NCBI RefSeq assembly: GCF_003583405.1
Contig: NZ_QXEC01000023.1
Location: 1 to 64,000, forward strand
DNA from: Micromonospora radicis
Lineage (GTDB): Bacteria; Actinomycetota; Actinomycetes; Mycobacteriales; Micromonosporaceae
Direction: 5' to 3'
Length of the DNA: 64,000 bases
The notes beneath the pieces were generated by a model, which was not told where the DNA came from, did no database searches, and worked only from the letters and a program-made list of their open reading frames with translations. The first letter of the stretch is position 1. The number at the start of each line of letters is the position of its first letter. A program made the position numbers and the translations under genes. This document shows positions 41,868 to 50,674 of the stretch, one piece after another.

Positions 41868-44800
41868 GTGTCGACCCAGCAGACTTCGCAGGAGAACCCA
41901 CTGGCGGGTTTCGGCCCGAACGAGTGGGTCGTCGAGGAGATGTACCAGCGCTACCTCGCCGACCCGAGCAGCGTCGACCCGGCCTGGCACGACTTCTTCG
42001 CCGACTACCGGCCCGGCCCCGGCGCAGCCCGCCCGGCCGACGGTGACGGCGCCGGCCGGCCGACGACCACCGCCGAACCGGCCCGCAAGGAACCCGCCAA
42101 GGCCGAGCCCGCGGCCAAGACCGCGCCGGCCGCCAAGACCACCACCCCGGCCAAGACCGAGCCGCGTACCGCGCCGGCAGCGGCGAAGCCGGCGAAGAGC
42201 GAGCCGGCGAAGCCCGCCGCCAAGGCCCCGCCGGCGAAGACCGCGCCGACCGCCACCGGCCCGCAGACCACGCCGCTGCGTGGCGTCGCCGCCAAGATCG
42301 TCCAGAACATGGACGCGTCGCTGGCCGTGCCGACCGCGACGAGCGTGCGCGCCGTGCCGGCCAAGCTTCTGGTCGACAACCGGATCGTGATCAACAACCA
42401 CCTCGCCCGCGGGCGCGGCGGCAAGGTGAGCTTCACCCACCTGGTCGGTTACGCGATGATCCGGGCGCTGGTCGCGCACCCGGAGATGAACAACTCCTTC
42501 GCCGAGGCCGACGGCAAGCCGACGATGGTCCGCCCGGAGCACGTCAACCTGGGCATCGCCATCGACCTGGCCCGGCCGGACGGCAGCCGCACCCTGGTGG
42601 TCCCCTCCATCAAGGGCTGCGAGCGGATGGACTTCCGGCAGTTCTGGCAGGCGTACGAGGACGTGGTCCGGCGCGCCCGCAAGAACGAGCTGACCATGGA
42701 CGACTACTCCGGCACCACCATCTCGCTGACCAACCCGGGCGGCATCGGCACCGTGCACTCGATGCCGCGGCTGATGCAGGGCCAGAGCGCGATCATCGGG
42801 GTCGGCGCGATGGAGTACCCGGCGCCGTACCAGGGCATGAGCGAGGCCACCCTGGCCGAGTTGGCGGTCAGCAAGGTGATCACGCTGACCAGCACGTACG
42901 ACCACCGGATCATCCAGGGCGCGCAGTCCGGCGAGTTCCTCAAGGCCATGCACGAGCTGCTGCTCGGCGAGCACGGCTTCTACGACCAGATCTTCACCTC
43001 GCTGCGCATCCCGTACGAGCCGGTGCGCTGGATGCGCGACGTCGCGGTCGACAGCGAAGGCCAGATCAACAAGACCGCCCGGGTGCACGAGCTGATCCAC
43101 TCGTACCGGGTGCGCGGTCACCTGATGGCCGACACCGACCCGCTGGAGTTCAAGATCCGCAAGCACCCGGATCTGGACGTGCTCCAGCACGGGCTGACCC
43201 TGTGGGACCTGGACCGCACCTTCCCGGTGAACGGCTTCAACGGCCGGCAGCGGATGCGGCTGCGCGAGATCCTCGGCGTGCTGCGCGACTCGTACTGCCG
43301 CCGGGTCGGCATCGAGTACATGCACATCCAGGATCCGGCGGAGCGCCGCTGGATCCAGGAGCGGGTCGAGCGCAAGTACGAGAAGCCGCCGGCCGACGAG
43401 CAGAAGCACGTGCTGAACCGGCTCAACGCGGCCGAGGCGTTCGAGACCTTCCTGCAGACCAAGTACGTCGGTCAGAAGCGCTTCTCGCTGGAGGGCGGCG
43501 AGTCGCTGATCCCGCTGCTCGGCGAGGTGCTGGAGGCGGCGGCCGAGAACGACCTGGACGAGGTCGTGATCGGCATGGCCCACCGGGGTCGGCTCAACGT
43601 GCTGGCCAACATCGTCGGCAAGCCGTACGAGAAGATCTTCTCGGAGTTCGAGGGGCACCTGGACCCGCGCTCCACCCAGGGCTCCGGCGACGTGAAGTAC
43701 CACCTCGGCCAGAACGGCAAGTTCACCACCCCCGACGGCGACCACTCGGTCAAGGTCTCGGTGGTGGCGAACCCGTCGCACCTGGAAGCGGTGGACCCGG
43801 TGCTGGAGGGCATCGTGCGGGCCAAGCAGGACCGCATCGACCTCAAGCTGGAGGGCTACACCGTGCTGCCGCTGGCGGTGCACGGCGACGCCGCCTTCGC
43901 CGGGCAGGGCGTGGTGGCCGAGACGCTGAACCTCTCCCAACTGCGCGGCTACCGCACCGGTGGGACGGTGCACGTGGTGGTCAACAACCAGGTCGGCTTC
44001 ACCACCGCGCCGGAGTACAGCCGTTCCAGCCTCTACAGCACCGACGTGGCCCGGATGATCCAGGCGCCGATCTTCCACGTCAACGGCGACGACCCCGAGG
44101 CCGTGGTCCGGGTCGCCCGGCTGGCCTTCGAGTACCGGCAGACGTTCAACAAGGACGTCGTGATCGACATGGTCTGCTACCGGCGGCGCGGGCACAACGA
44201 GGGCGACGACCCCTCGATGTCCAATCCGCAGATGTACAAGATCATTGACTCGAAGCGGTCGGTCCGCAAGCTCTACACCGAGGAGCTGATCGGTCGCGGC
44301 GACATCACCGTGGAGGACGCGGAGGAGCTGCTGCGCGACTACCAGGCTCAGTTGGAGCGGGTGTTCAAGGCCACCCGCGACGCGGCGAGCGCACCACGCC
44401 AGCTGCCCCGGCCGGCCCGGCAGGACGAGCCCGAGCCGCAGGTGGAGACGGCCACCGACCCGTCGGTGGTCAAGGCCATCGGCGAGGCGCACGTCAACCT
44501 GCCCGAGGGGTTCACCCCGCACAAGCGGATCCAGCAGCTGCTCGACCGGCGGGCCAAGATGGCCGTCGAGGGCAACATCGACTGGGGCTTCGGCGAGATC
44601 ATCGCCTTCGGAGCACTGCTGCACGACGGGGTCACCGTCCGGCTCGCCGGGCAGGACTCGCGGCGCGGCACCTTCGTACAGCGGCACGCCTCGATCGTCG
44701 ACGCCCAGACCGGCGACGACTACCTGCCGCTCAAGTCACTGACCGGCGACGGTGAGCGCTCCCGGTTCTTCGTGCACGACTCGCTGCTGTCCGAGTACGC

Positions 44801-45611
44801 CGCGATGGGCTTCGAGTACGGCTACTCGGTGGAGAACCTCGACGCGCTGGTCTGCTGGGAGGCGCAGTTCGGCGACTTCGTCAACGGCGCCCAGTCGGTG
44901 ATCGACGAGTTCATCTCCTCCGGTGAGGTGAAGTGGGGGCAGCGTTCCGCGGTCACCCTGCTGCTGCCGCACGGCCACGAGGGACAGGGCCCGGACCACA
45001 CCTCCGGCCGTCCGGAGCGCTTCCTCCAGCTGTGCGCCGAGGACAACATGCGGGTGGCCGTACCGACCACTCCGGCGAACTACTTCCACCTGCTGCGCCG
45101 TCAGGCGCTGTCGCCGAAGCGCAAGCCGCTGGTGGTCTTCACGCCGAAGTCGCTGCTGCGGCACAAGCTCTGCGTCTCGTCGGTGCAGGACTTCACCACG
45201 GGTACCTTCGCCCCTGTGCTCGCCGACCCGGCGGCGCCGGCTCCGGAGCAGGTCAAGCGGGTACTGCTCTGCTCAGGCAAGGTCTACTACGACCTGTTCC
45301 AGGCCCGGCAGGAGCGCGGGGTCACCGACACCGCGATCGTCCGGCTGGAGCAGCTCTACCCGATGCCGGTGGCGGAGATCCGGGCCGCCCTCGCCCAGTA
45401 CCCGAACGCCGAGGACTTCGCCTGGGTGCAGGAGGAGCCGGCCAACCAGGGCGCCTGGTCGTTCGTGGCGCTGAACCTGCTGGAGCACCTCGACGGGGTC
45501 CGACTGCGCCGCATCTCGCGGCCGGCCGCCGCCGCCCCGGCGGTCGGCTCGGCGAAGATGCACGAGGTCGAGCAGAACGCCCTCATCGAGGCGGCACTCC
45601 CCCGACCCTGA
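41868..45611 (+). CDS. kgd: Multifunctional 2-oxoglutarate metabolism enzyme (Kgd/SucA-type, E2-E1 fusion)
   Basis: A 1247-aa one-chain actinobacterial enzyme starting at GTG 41868. Order: short E1 N-terminal helix (1-40, FGPNEWVVEEMYQRYL), Ala/Pro/Lys linker (45-125), E2-type acyltransferase domain with His346 in TYDHRIIQG and no lipoyl domain, then the ThDP-dependent E1 part (from about 370) with GMAHRGRLN (about 570) and RRRGHNEGDDPS (about 775). It decarboxylates 2-oxoglutarate in the TCA cycle. In relatives GarA/OdhI, an FHA protein, inhibits it; the FHA protein in this window is larger and not an obvious GarA. Confidence 0.96.
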   Translation: MSTQQTSQENPLAGFGPNEWVVEEMYQRYLADPSSVDPAWHDFFADYRPGPGAARPADGDGAGRPTTTAEPARKEPAKAEPAAKTAPAAKTTTPAKTEPRTAPAAAKPAKSEPAKPAAKAPPAKTAPTATGPQTTPLRGVAAKIVQNMDASLAVPTATSVRAVPAKLLVDNRIVINNHLARGRGGKVSFTHLVGYAMIRALVAHPEMNNSFAEADGKPTMVRPEHVNLGIAIDLARPDGSRTLVVPSIKGCERMDFRQFWQAYEDVVRRARKNELTMDDYSGTTISLTNPGGIGTVHSMPRLMQGQSAIIGVGAMEYPAPYQGMSEATLAELAVSKVITLTSTYDHRIIQGAQSGEFLKAMHELLLGEHGFYDQIFTSLRIPYEPVRWMRDVAVDSEGQINKTARVHELIHSYRVRGHLMADTDPLEFKIRKHPDLDVLQHGLTLWDLDRTFPVNGFNGRQRMRLREILGVLRDSYCRRVGIEYMHIQDPAERRWIQERVERKYEKPPADEQKHVLNRLNAAEAFETFLQTKYVGQKRFSLEGGESLIPLLGEVLEAAAENDLDEVVIGMAHRGRLNVLANIVGKPYEKIFSEFEGHLDPRSTQGSGDVKYHLGQNGKFTTPDGDHSVKVSVVANPSHLEAVDPVLEGIVRAKQDRIDLKLEGYTVLPLAVHGDAAFAGQGVVAETLNLSQLRGYRTGGTVHVVVNNQVGFTTAPEYSRSSLYSTDVARMIQAPIFHVNGDDPEAVVRVARLAFEYRQTFNKDVVIDMVCYRRRGHNEGDDPSMSNPQMYKIIDSKRSVRKLYTEELIGRGDITVEDAEELLRDYQAQLERVFKATRDAASAPRQLPRPARQDEPEPQVETATDPSVVKAIGEAHVNLPEGFTPHKRIQQLLDRRAKMAVEGNIDWGFGEIIAFGALLHDGVTVRLAGQDSRRGTFVQRHASIVDAQTGDDYLPLKSLTGDGERSRFFVHDSLLSEYAAMGFEYGYSVENLDALVCWEAQFGDFVNGAQSVIDEFISSGEVKWGQRSAVTLLLPHGHEGQGPDHTSGRPERFLQLCAEDNMRVAVPTTPANYFHLLRRQALSPKRKPLVVFTPKSLLRHKLCVSSVQDFTTGTFAPVLADPAAPAPEQVKRVLLCSGKVYYDLFQARQERGVTDTAIVRLEQLYPMPVAEIRAALAQYPNAEDFAWVQEEPANQGAWSFVALNLLEHLDGVRLRRISRPAAAAPAVGSAKMHEVEQNALIEAALPRP

Positions 45612-45622
45612 CGAGATCCATC

Positions 45623-45658
45623 CCGGTCCCGTCCCACCCTCGGGTGGGGCGGGACCGG
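45623..45658 (+). terminator. 17-bp hairpin with 2-nt loop after kgd
   Basis: Arms 45623-45639 (CCGGTCCCGTCCCACCC) and 45642-45658 pair fully except for one G-T, 11 bases after the stop. A strong terminator candidate. Confidence 0.8.
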
Positions 45659-45700
45659 CGGCTTCACCGGGCCGAGACCGGTGAGGAAGCGAGTAGGCGG

Positions 45701-45880
45701 ATGTACTTCACCGACCGGGGCATCGAGGAGCTGGTCGAGCGGCGCGGCGACGAGCAGGTCACCCTGGAGTGGCTGGGCGAGCGGCTGCGCGACTTCGTCG
45801 ACCTGAACCCGGAGTTCGAGACGCCGATCGAGCGTTTCGCCACCTGGCTCGCCCGGCTCGACGACGAAGACGACGACTGA
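45701..45880 (+). CDS. DUF6104-like small acidic protein
   Basis: A 59-aa protein, MYFTDRGIEELVERRGDE start, with an acidic DDEDDD end. The conserved MYFTDRGIEEL opening and position after kgd match a small actinobacterial family (DUF6104). Function unknown. The longer frame in the same register only overlaps kgd. GAGTAGGCGG before ATG is a weak ribosome site. Confidence 0.8.
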   Translation: MYFTDRGIEELVERRGDEQVTLEWLGERLRDFVDLNPEFETPIERFATWLARLDDEDDD

Positions 45881-45885
45881 TCCGG

Positions 45886-46935
45886 GTGAGCACCTCCCCA
45901 GCGGGCCGCCCGGCTTCCCAGGCGGCCACCGGCCGGCGGCGCGGTGGCCTCGCAGCGGTTGGCGCCGCCCTGACGCTGCTGCTGGCCGGTTGCAGTGGCG
46001 GACCGGCGCCGCAGCCGGAGCGGCCCGACGTGACCGACTCCGCGCTCCCGCCCGCTCCGCCGGTCTTCTACGTCGACCCGGCCAACCCGGCCGACGCGGA
46101 GGCGGAGCGACGCGCGGCCCAGGGCGACATCGCCGGGGCCGCGGCACTGCGGGAACTCGGCCGCCGGCCCAGCGCCAAGTGGTTGACCGGTGGACCGGCC
46201 CGCGACGAGGTCGACGCCTTCCTCGGGCAGGCGGCCCGCTCGGGACAGACCCCGATCCTGGTGCTGCACAATGTGCCGCAGCGGGACTGCGGGCGGCAGG
46301 GCAAGGGCGGTGCGCGCTCCGGCACGGCGTACCAGTCCTGGGTTCGCGAGGTCGCCGCCGGCATCGACGGCCGTCCGGTCATCGTGGTTCTCGAACCGGG
46401 CGCACTGCCCGACGCGGTGACCGGGTGCGTAGCCGACCCCGCGGCCCGGATCGCACTGCTCCGGGACGCGGTCGCCGTACTGGCCAGCACCGGTACCGCC
46501 CGGGTCTACCTCGACGCGGGCCACCCCGGCTGGGTCTCCGATGCCGAGAGGCTGGCGGCGGGGCTGCGCCGGGCCGGGGTCGACGAGGCGGCCGGCTTCG
46601 CGCTCAACGTGGCCAACTTCGTCCGTACCGAGGAGAACGTCGACTACGGCCACCGGCTCTCCGACGCGCTGGGCGGTGGCGTCAGGTTCGTCGTCGACAC
46701 CAGCCGCAACGGCGACGGGCCGTACCCGGCCGACCGGGTGAAGGGGGCGCCGAGCTGGTGCAACCCGCCCGGCCGGAGGATCGGCGAGGATCCGACGACG
46801 GAGACCGGCCTGGACCGGGTGGACGCGCTGCTCTGGATCAAGTTCCCCGGCGAGTCCGACGGCGACTGCCGGCCTGGCGAGCCGAGCAGCGGCGAGTTCT
46901 GGGCGGAGTACGCCATCTCCCTCATCCGGGACTGA
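45886..46935 (+). CDS. GH6-family glucanase-like lipoprotein, possibly inactive
   Basis: A 349-aa lipoprotein starting at GTG 45886. The lipobox LLAGC puts the lipidated Cys at 36. The GH6 barrel (about 58-345) has the catalytic-acid region NVPQRDCG with Asp134 and VYLDAGHPGW with Asp210. WIKFPGESDGDC near the end matches the conserved WxKPGE block. The otherwise near-invariant EPDSL motif reads EPGAL (Glu170-Pro-Gly172), so a conserved active-site Asp is missing. Beta-1,4-glucan is the expected ligand. It converges on the NodB-GT2 gene. Confidence 0.88.
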   Translation: MSTSPAGRPASQAATGRRRGGLAAVGAALTLLLAGCSGGPAPQPERPDVTDSALPPAPPVFYVDPANPADAEAERRAAQGDIAGAAALRELGRRPSAKWLTGGPARDEVDAFLGQAARSGQTPILVLHNVPQRDCGRQGKGGARSGTAYQSWVREVAAGIDGRPVIVVLEPGALPDAVTGCVADPAARIALLRDAVAVLASTGTARVYLDAGHPGWVSDAERLAAGLRRAGVDEAAGFALNVANFVRTEENVDYGHRLSDALGGGVRFVVDTSRNGDGPYPADRVKGAPSWCNPPGRRIGEDPTTETGLDRVDALLWIKFPGESDGDCRPGEPSSGEFWAEYAISLIRD

Positions 46936-47071
46936 ACGGAGCACCATCCGGGCCGCCACACCCCGGAGGCCCCCACCCCCGGACCCCGCCGCACCCGGAG
47001 CACGCCGCCGGCTGGGCGGCCGGAACTCCGGCACCCGCCGGACCTCCACCCACTACCTGACGCCCTAATGA

Positions 47072-47131
47072 CTCTGCTTCAACGGACGCCACGGTTTCGG
47101 GCGGCGAATCGCCGCGTGGGTTGAAGCAGAG
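47072..47131. repeat. CTCTGCTTCAAC inverted repeat with nested hairpin
   Basis: Perfect 12-bp arms (47072-47083 and 47120-47131), with a nested GCGGCGA-A-TCGCCGC stem at 47101-47115. Lies between two convergent genes and may act as a bidirectional terminator. The rest of 46936-47071 is C-rich with no clear feature. Confidence 0.6.
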
Positions 47132-47160
47132 CAGATGAGGCAGTCCGGATGGCCTGCGCG

Positions 47161-47319
47161 GTCCGCGCGAGGAACGCGGGTCCGCGCGAGGAACGCGGGT
47201 CAGCGCGAGCAACGCGGGTCAGCGCGAGCAACGCGGGTCAGCGCGAGCAACGCGGGTCAGCGCGAGCAACGCGGGTCAGCGCGAGCAACGCGGGTCAGCG
47301 CGAGCAACGCGGGTCAGCG
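47161..47319. repeat. 19-bp minisatellite, 8.4 contiguous copies
   Basis: Two copies of GTCCGCGCGAGGAACGCGG (47161-47198) followed by six copies of GTCAGCGCGAGCAACGCGG (47199-47312) and a 7-bp partial. Copies are adjacent with no spacers. The reverse-strand stop codon of the NodB-GT2 gene (47314-47316) is formed inside the last partial unit. No ribosome site or domain supports coding through the array. Confidence 0.9.
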
Positions 47320-49545
47320 AGGCTGGGCGGGGATCGGGGGCGGGGTGCTGGCGGGCTGGGCGGGGGTGAGGCCGGTGCGGCGCAACTTCTGCCAGCCCAG
47401 CCGCCCGCCGGTCAACGCGGTCACCACCGACTGGATCATGACCAGGTACATCAGCTGGCGGTAGGCGAACTGTTGCAGCGGCAGTACCCACAGCACGCCG
47501 AGTTTCTCCCGGTCGAGCCGGAACGCCACCACCGCGGTCAGCAGTTGCAGCCCGAGCATGACGAGCCAGGCGACCGCCGTGGCGGTGCGGTCCAGGAAGA
47601 ACAGGCCGTAGAGCGCGAGCAGGTCGATCACCGGCGCCAACAGCGGCAGGAGCACCCCGAACAGGCTCAGGAAGAGCAGACAGCGTCGCGTGAACCGGCC
47701 CGAGGCGCCCCGGTCCAGCAGCGACCGGCGGTGCTTCCACATCGCCTGCATGGTGCCGTAGCTCCACCGGTACCGCTGTTTCCACAGCTGGCCCAGGGTG
47801 GTCGGCGCCTCCGTCCAGGCCCGCGCCGTCTCCTCGTAGACCACCTTCCAGCCGGCGCGGCCGAGCGCCATGGTGATGTCGGTGTCCTCGGCCAGCGTGT
47901 CGTCGGTCATCCCACCGGCGTAGGTCAGCGCCTGGCGGCGGAACGCGCCGATCGCGCCGGGAACGGTGGACATGCAGCGCAACGACTCGTACAGCCGGCG
48001 ATCGAGGTTGAAGCCGATCACGTACTCGATGTGCTGCCACTTGGCGATCAGGCTGTCGCGGTTGCCCACCTTGACGTTGCCGGCGACCGCGCCGACCTGG
48101 GGGTCCGCGAACGGCTGGACCAGCCGCCGGACGGAGTCCCGCTCGAACACGGTGTCCCCGTCGACCATGACGATCAGCTCGTGCCGGGCCAGCGCGACCC
48201 CGGTGTTCAGTGCGCTCGGCTTGCCGCCGTTGGGCTTGCGGACCACCCGCACGTTGGGCAGGCCGAGCGACTCGGCGATCTCCGCCGTCCCGTCGCTGGA
48301 ACCGTCGTCGACGACGATCACCTCGATCCCGCCCGGGTGGTCACCCCCGGCCAGGGACCGGACCGCCGCGGCGATCCCCTCCTTCTCGTTGTACGCGGGC
48401 ACGATCACCGACACCGGCTCGGTCACCGGCGGCCCCCACGCCCAGTTCTCGGCGCGGCGGCGGCGGGCGTGCCGGCCGGCGAGCACGAACAGCAGGACGC
48501 TCCGTCCCACCGTCAGCACGCCGACCGCGATGAAGAGCCACCCGAGCAGGCCCAACGTCCGGTCCGCGCCCTGTACCGCCCAGATCAGCATCTGGCCGCG
48601 CCAGCGCTCGCCCGGGCCGGCAGCCGGGTTGGCCTGGACCCGGTGGTCGATCCCGGCCTCGGCGAGCGCCAGGTTCAGCCCGTCGGTGACCGTGACGAAC
48701 CGGTAGCCCCGCTCCTTCATCAGCGGGATGAACCGGTCCAGCGCGGCCAGCGTCTGGCCGCGCTCGCCGCCCGCGTCGTGCCAGAGCGTGATGGCGCCCG
48801 CGTATCCGGTGGGGGTCACGTTGGCGACGATCTGCTCGACGCCGGGGCGGGCCCAGTCCCGGCTGTCGGTGTCGTTGAGGACGCTGAGGTAGCCCAGGTC
48901 ACCGGCGTGGGTGAAGACCGGCCAGTCGTCGTTGCCGACGGCCATCGGGAACGACGAGTAGGGGAACCGGATCAGCGAGGTACGCACCCCGGCGGCGCTG
49001 GCCACGGCCAGTTGGGTCTGGGCGTACTCCAGCTGGCGCCGCCAGCCGGGCAGGGCCGCCAGATCCGGGTGGGTGAAGGTGTGGATGCCCAGTTCGTGAC
49101 CGTCGGCGGCCAGTTGGCGGACCTGTTGCGGATGGCGGGCGACCTGTGACCCGACCACGAAGAACGTGCCCGGCACCTGGTGCCTCTCCAGCACCCGCAG
49201 CACCGCCGGGGTCCAGACCGGGTCGGGGCCGTCGTCGAAGGTGAGCGCGATGGTCCGGGGCGGCAGCCGGTAGGACTGGTGCTGGCCGCCGCTGGTGCTG
49301 ATCACGGGTCCGCCGGTGATCACCGAGGCCGGCACCTCGCTCTGGTTCACCGGCCGCTGCCCGGCCAGCGCCTGCTCGCTCTCGTCACGGTCGGGGGCGA
49401 AGGAGGCGTTGGCGTACGCGCCGACCAGCAGAACGGCGACCAGGACCGCGCACAGCACGCCGAACAGCGTCCAGCTCGGTGGTGGCACCACCCGACGACC
49501 CAGACCCGGCCGCCGACGTGATCTCCGCGGTGGCCGCTCAGTCAT
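47314..49545 (-). CDS. NodB-type polysaccharide deacetylase fused to GT2 synthase
   Basis: A 743-aa bifunctional membrane protein. A helix (25-46) precedes an extracellular NodB domain (about 95-285) with TFDDGP, HTFTHPDL and RFPY. A second helix (about 330-355) leads to a cytosolic GT2 domain (about 380-600) with VIVPAYNE, VVDDGSSDG, DGDT, EDTDI and QRYRW, then about four C-terminal helices. The layout suggests synthesis, export and N-deacetylation of a beta-linked amino-sugar polymer. Its start overlaps the upstream single-pass protein by 8 bases. The C terminus ends inside a minisatellite. Confidence 0.92.
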   Translation of the reverse strand: MTERPPRRSRRRPGLGRRVVPPPSWTLFGVLCAVLVAVLLVGAYANASFAPDRDESEQALAGQRPVNQSEVPASVITGGPVISTSGGQHQSYRLPPRTIALTFDDGPDPVWTPAVLRVLERHQVPGTFFVVGSQVARHPQQVRQLAADGHELGIHTFTHPDLAALPGWRRQLEYAQTQLAVASAAGVRTSLIRFPYSSFPMAVGNDDWPVFTHAGDLGYLSVLNDTDSRDWARPGVEQIVANVTPTGYAGAITLWHDAGGERGQTLAALDRFIPLMKERGYRFVTVTDGLNLALAEAGIDHRVQANPAAGPGERWRGQMLIWAVQGADRTLGLLGWLFIAVGVLTVGRSVLLFVLAGRHARRRRAENWAWGPPVTEPVSVIVPAYNEKEGIAAAVRSLAGGDHPGGIEVIVVDDGSSDGTAEIAESLGLPNVRVVRKPNGGKPSALNTGVALARHELIVMVDGDTVFERDSVRRLVQPFADPQVGAVAGNVKVGNRDSLIAKWQHIEYVIGFNLDRRLYESLRCMSTVPGAIGAFRRQALTYAGGMTDDTLAEDTDITMALGRAGWKVVYEETARAWTEAPTTLGQLWKQRYRWSYGTMQAMWKHRRSLLDRGASGRFTRRCLLFLSLFGVLLPLLAPVIDLLALYGLFFLDRTATAVAWLVMLGLQLLTAVVAFRLDREKLGVLWVLPLQQFAYRQLMYLVMIQSVVTALTGGRLGWQKLRRTGLTPAQPASTPPPIPAQPR

Positions 49546-50278
49546 CGGCGCGGGTGACGGTGTCCGTGCCGCCCGACGGCTCGATGATCGGCGACGGTTC
49601 CACGGACGGCGGTTCGGTGCTGGGTGACGGCACGGCCGGGGTGCTTCGGGTGGGGCTGGTCTCGGCCGGTGGCCGTGACGCGGTGCGGCTGGGCTCGGCG
49701 GTGGCGGTCCGGGTCGGGGTGGCCGAGGTGCGGGCGGCGCCGGTGGTGGACGGGGCGGGTGGCACGGCCGGTCGGGCCGGTGCGGTCGAGGTGGGCGCCA
49801 CCGCGGCGGGCAGCGACGGTGCCGGGGGCGGCTGCCAGGGCTGCCGGGTCGGTTCCACGAAGGGCAACACCGTCTCGGTGTTGACCGGGCCGCCGACGAA
49901 GCTCGCCCCGACCAGCCCGGTGTAGAGCAGGCCGGCCAGCCCCAACGCGTACGCGACCCACCGGAGCCGGGAACGGCGCCGGCCGCTGGGGTCGACGAAG
50001 ACGGGTGGTGGGGCGGGGATCGCCGCGATCACGCTGGTCGGGCTGTCCCCGCGCATCATCAGTACCGTCGGCGCGTCCACCACCGGTTGCAGTACGGTCG
50101 GCGCGTCGGTCATCCGCTGCACCACCGTCGGGGCGTCCACGGTGGGCCGGTCCGGGCCGATCCCGTCGGTTTCCGGTCGCGCCAGCCGCGCCAGTCCGGC
50201 GTGTTCCTCCGACGCGGGCAGCCGACCGCCGGGTGCGCCTGTCGCTGCGTTTGCGCCGGTCAACCGGTCCCCACTCAT
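49538..50278 (-). CDS. Single-pass membrane protein with DAPTV repeats
   Basis: A 246-aa protein starting at ATG 50278. The cytosolic part (1-105) has repeated threonine motifs: RPTVDAPTVVQ, TDAPTVLQ, VDAPTVLMM and GDSPTSV, at about 11-13-residue spacing. One helix (about 107-128) is followed by an extracellular Pro/Thr/Ser-rich tail (140-246). No known family. It overlaps the deacetylase-GT2 start by 8 bases, so it may be a partner of the synthase. The repeated APTV look like kinase/FHA sites, but this is only inference. Confidence 0.75.
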   Translation of the reverse strand: MSGDRLTGANAATGAPGGRLPASEEHAGLARLARPETDGIGPDRPTVDAPTVVQRMTDAPTVLQPVVDAPTVLMMRGDSPTSVIAAIPAPPPVFVDPSGRRRSRLRWVAYALGLAGLLYTGLVGASFVGGPVNTETVLPFVEPTRQPWQPPPAPSLPAAVAPTSTAPARPAVPPAPSTTGAARTSATPTRTATAEPSRTASRPPAETSPTRSTPAVPSPSTEPPSVEPSPIIEPSGGTDTVTRADD

Positions 50279-50334
50279 GGCCCGGGAGTCTAGGAGTGAG
50301 TGGCTCTCGGGTTGCGCGCGGAGTCTTTCCGGGA

Positions 50335-50349
50335 GATGCAAGTTGCATC
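50335..50349. promoter_or_regulatory. GATGCAA-G-TTGCATC dyad, possible operator
   Basis: A 15-bp perfect dyad in the 396-bp gap between the divergent DAPTV-repeat gene and pta. The surroundings (50350-50375) are AT-richer than average, consistent with a promoter region. Nothing else is clear in 50376-50674. Confidence 0.4.
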
Positions 50350-50674
50350 CTGGCAATAGTTGTGTGATCGAACTGGCGCGGAGCGTGACAGCGGGCTCGC
50401 CCGGCGAGCCCTCCCGGCACTCGTACCGTCTCTCCGAGCTGGCCGAACCTCACCCTGACCAGGTCGAACGGTCAGCCGGCGACCGCCGTGGCGTCGGTCG
50501 GAGCCGCCCGGACCGGCCCGGGCGGCCGGCGAAGCGGCCAGAAATGCCCGCCCGGTCGGCGATCCGAGATCAGCCGCCCCGGCGGCCGGTACGACACCGG
50601 GGCGGGCCGGAGTGCCCCCGGCACCCGGCACCAGGACCCGGGCGGGAGCGACCTGGATCTTGTAGCGTGAGTCC

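Noticed and set aside
41859..44687. 942-codon reverse open frame within kgd
   Set aside because: Antisense of a highly conserved enzyme; composition is that of a codon-shadow.
41868..45611. FHA protein at 21.8 kb as the GarA/OdhI regulator of Kgd
   Set aside because: GarA is a small protein with an N-terminal ETTS-type phosphosite; this protein is 382 aa with a different N terminus and lies 19 kb away.
47161..47319. Regular short repeats resembling a CRISPR array
   Set aside because: Units are contiguous with no spacers, and no cas genes are present; it is a minisatellite.
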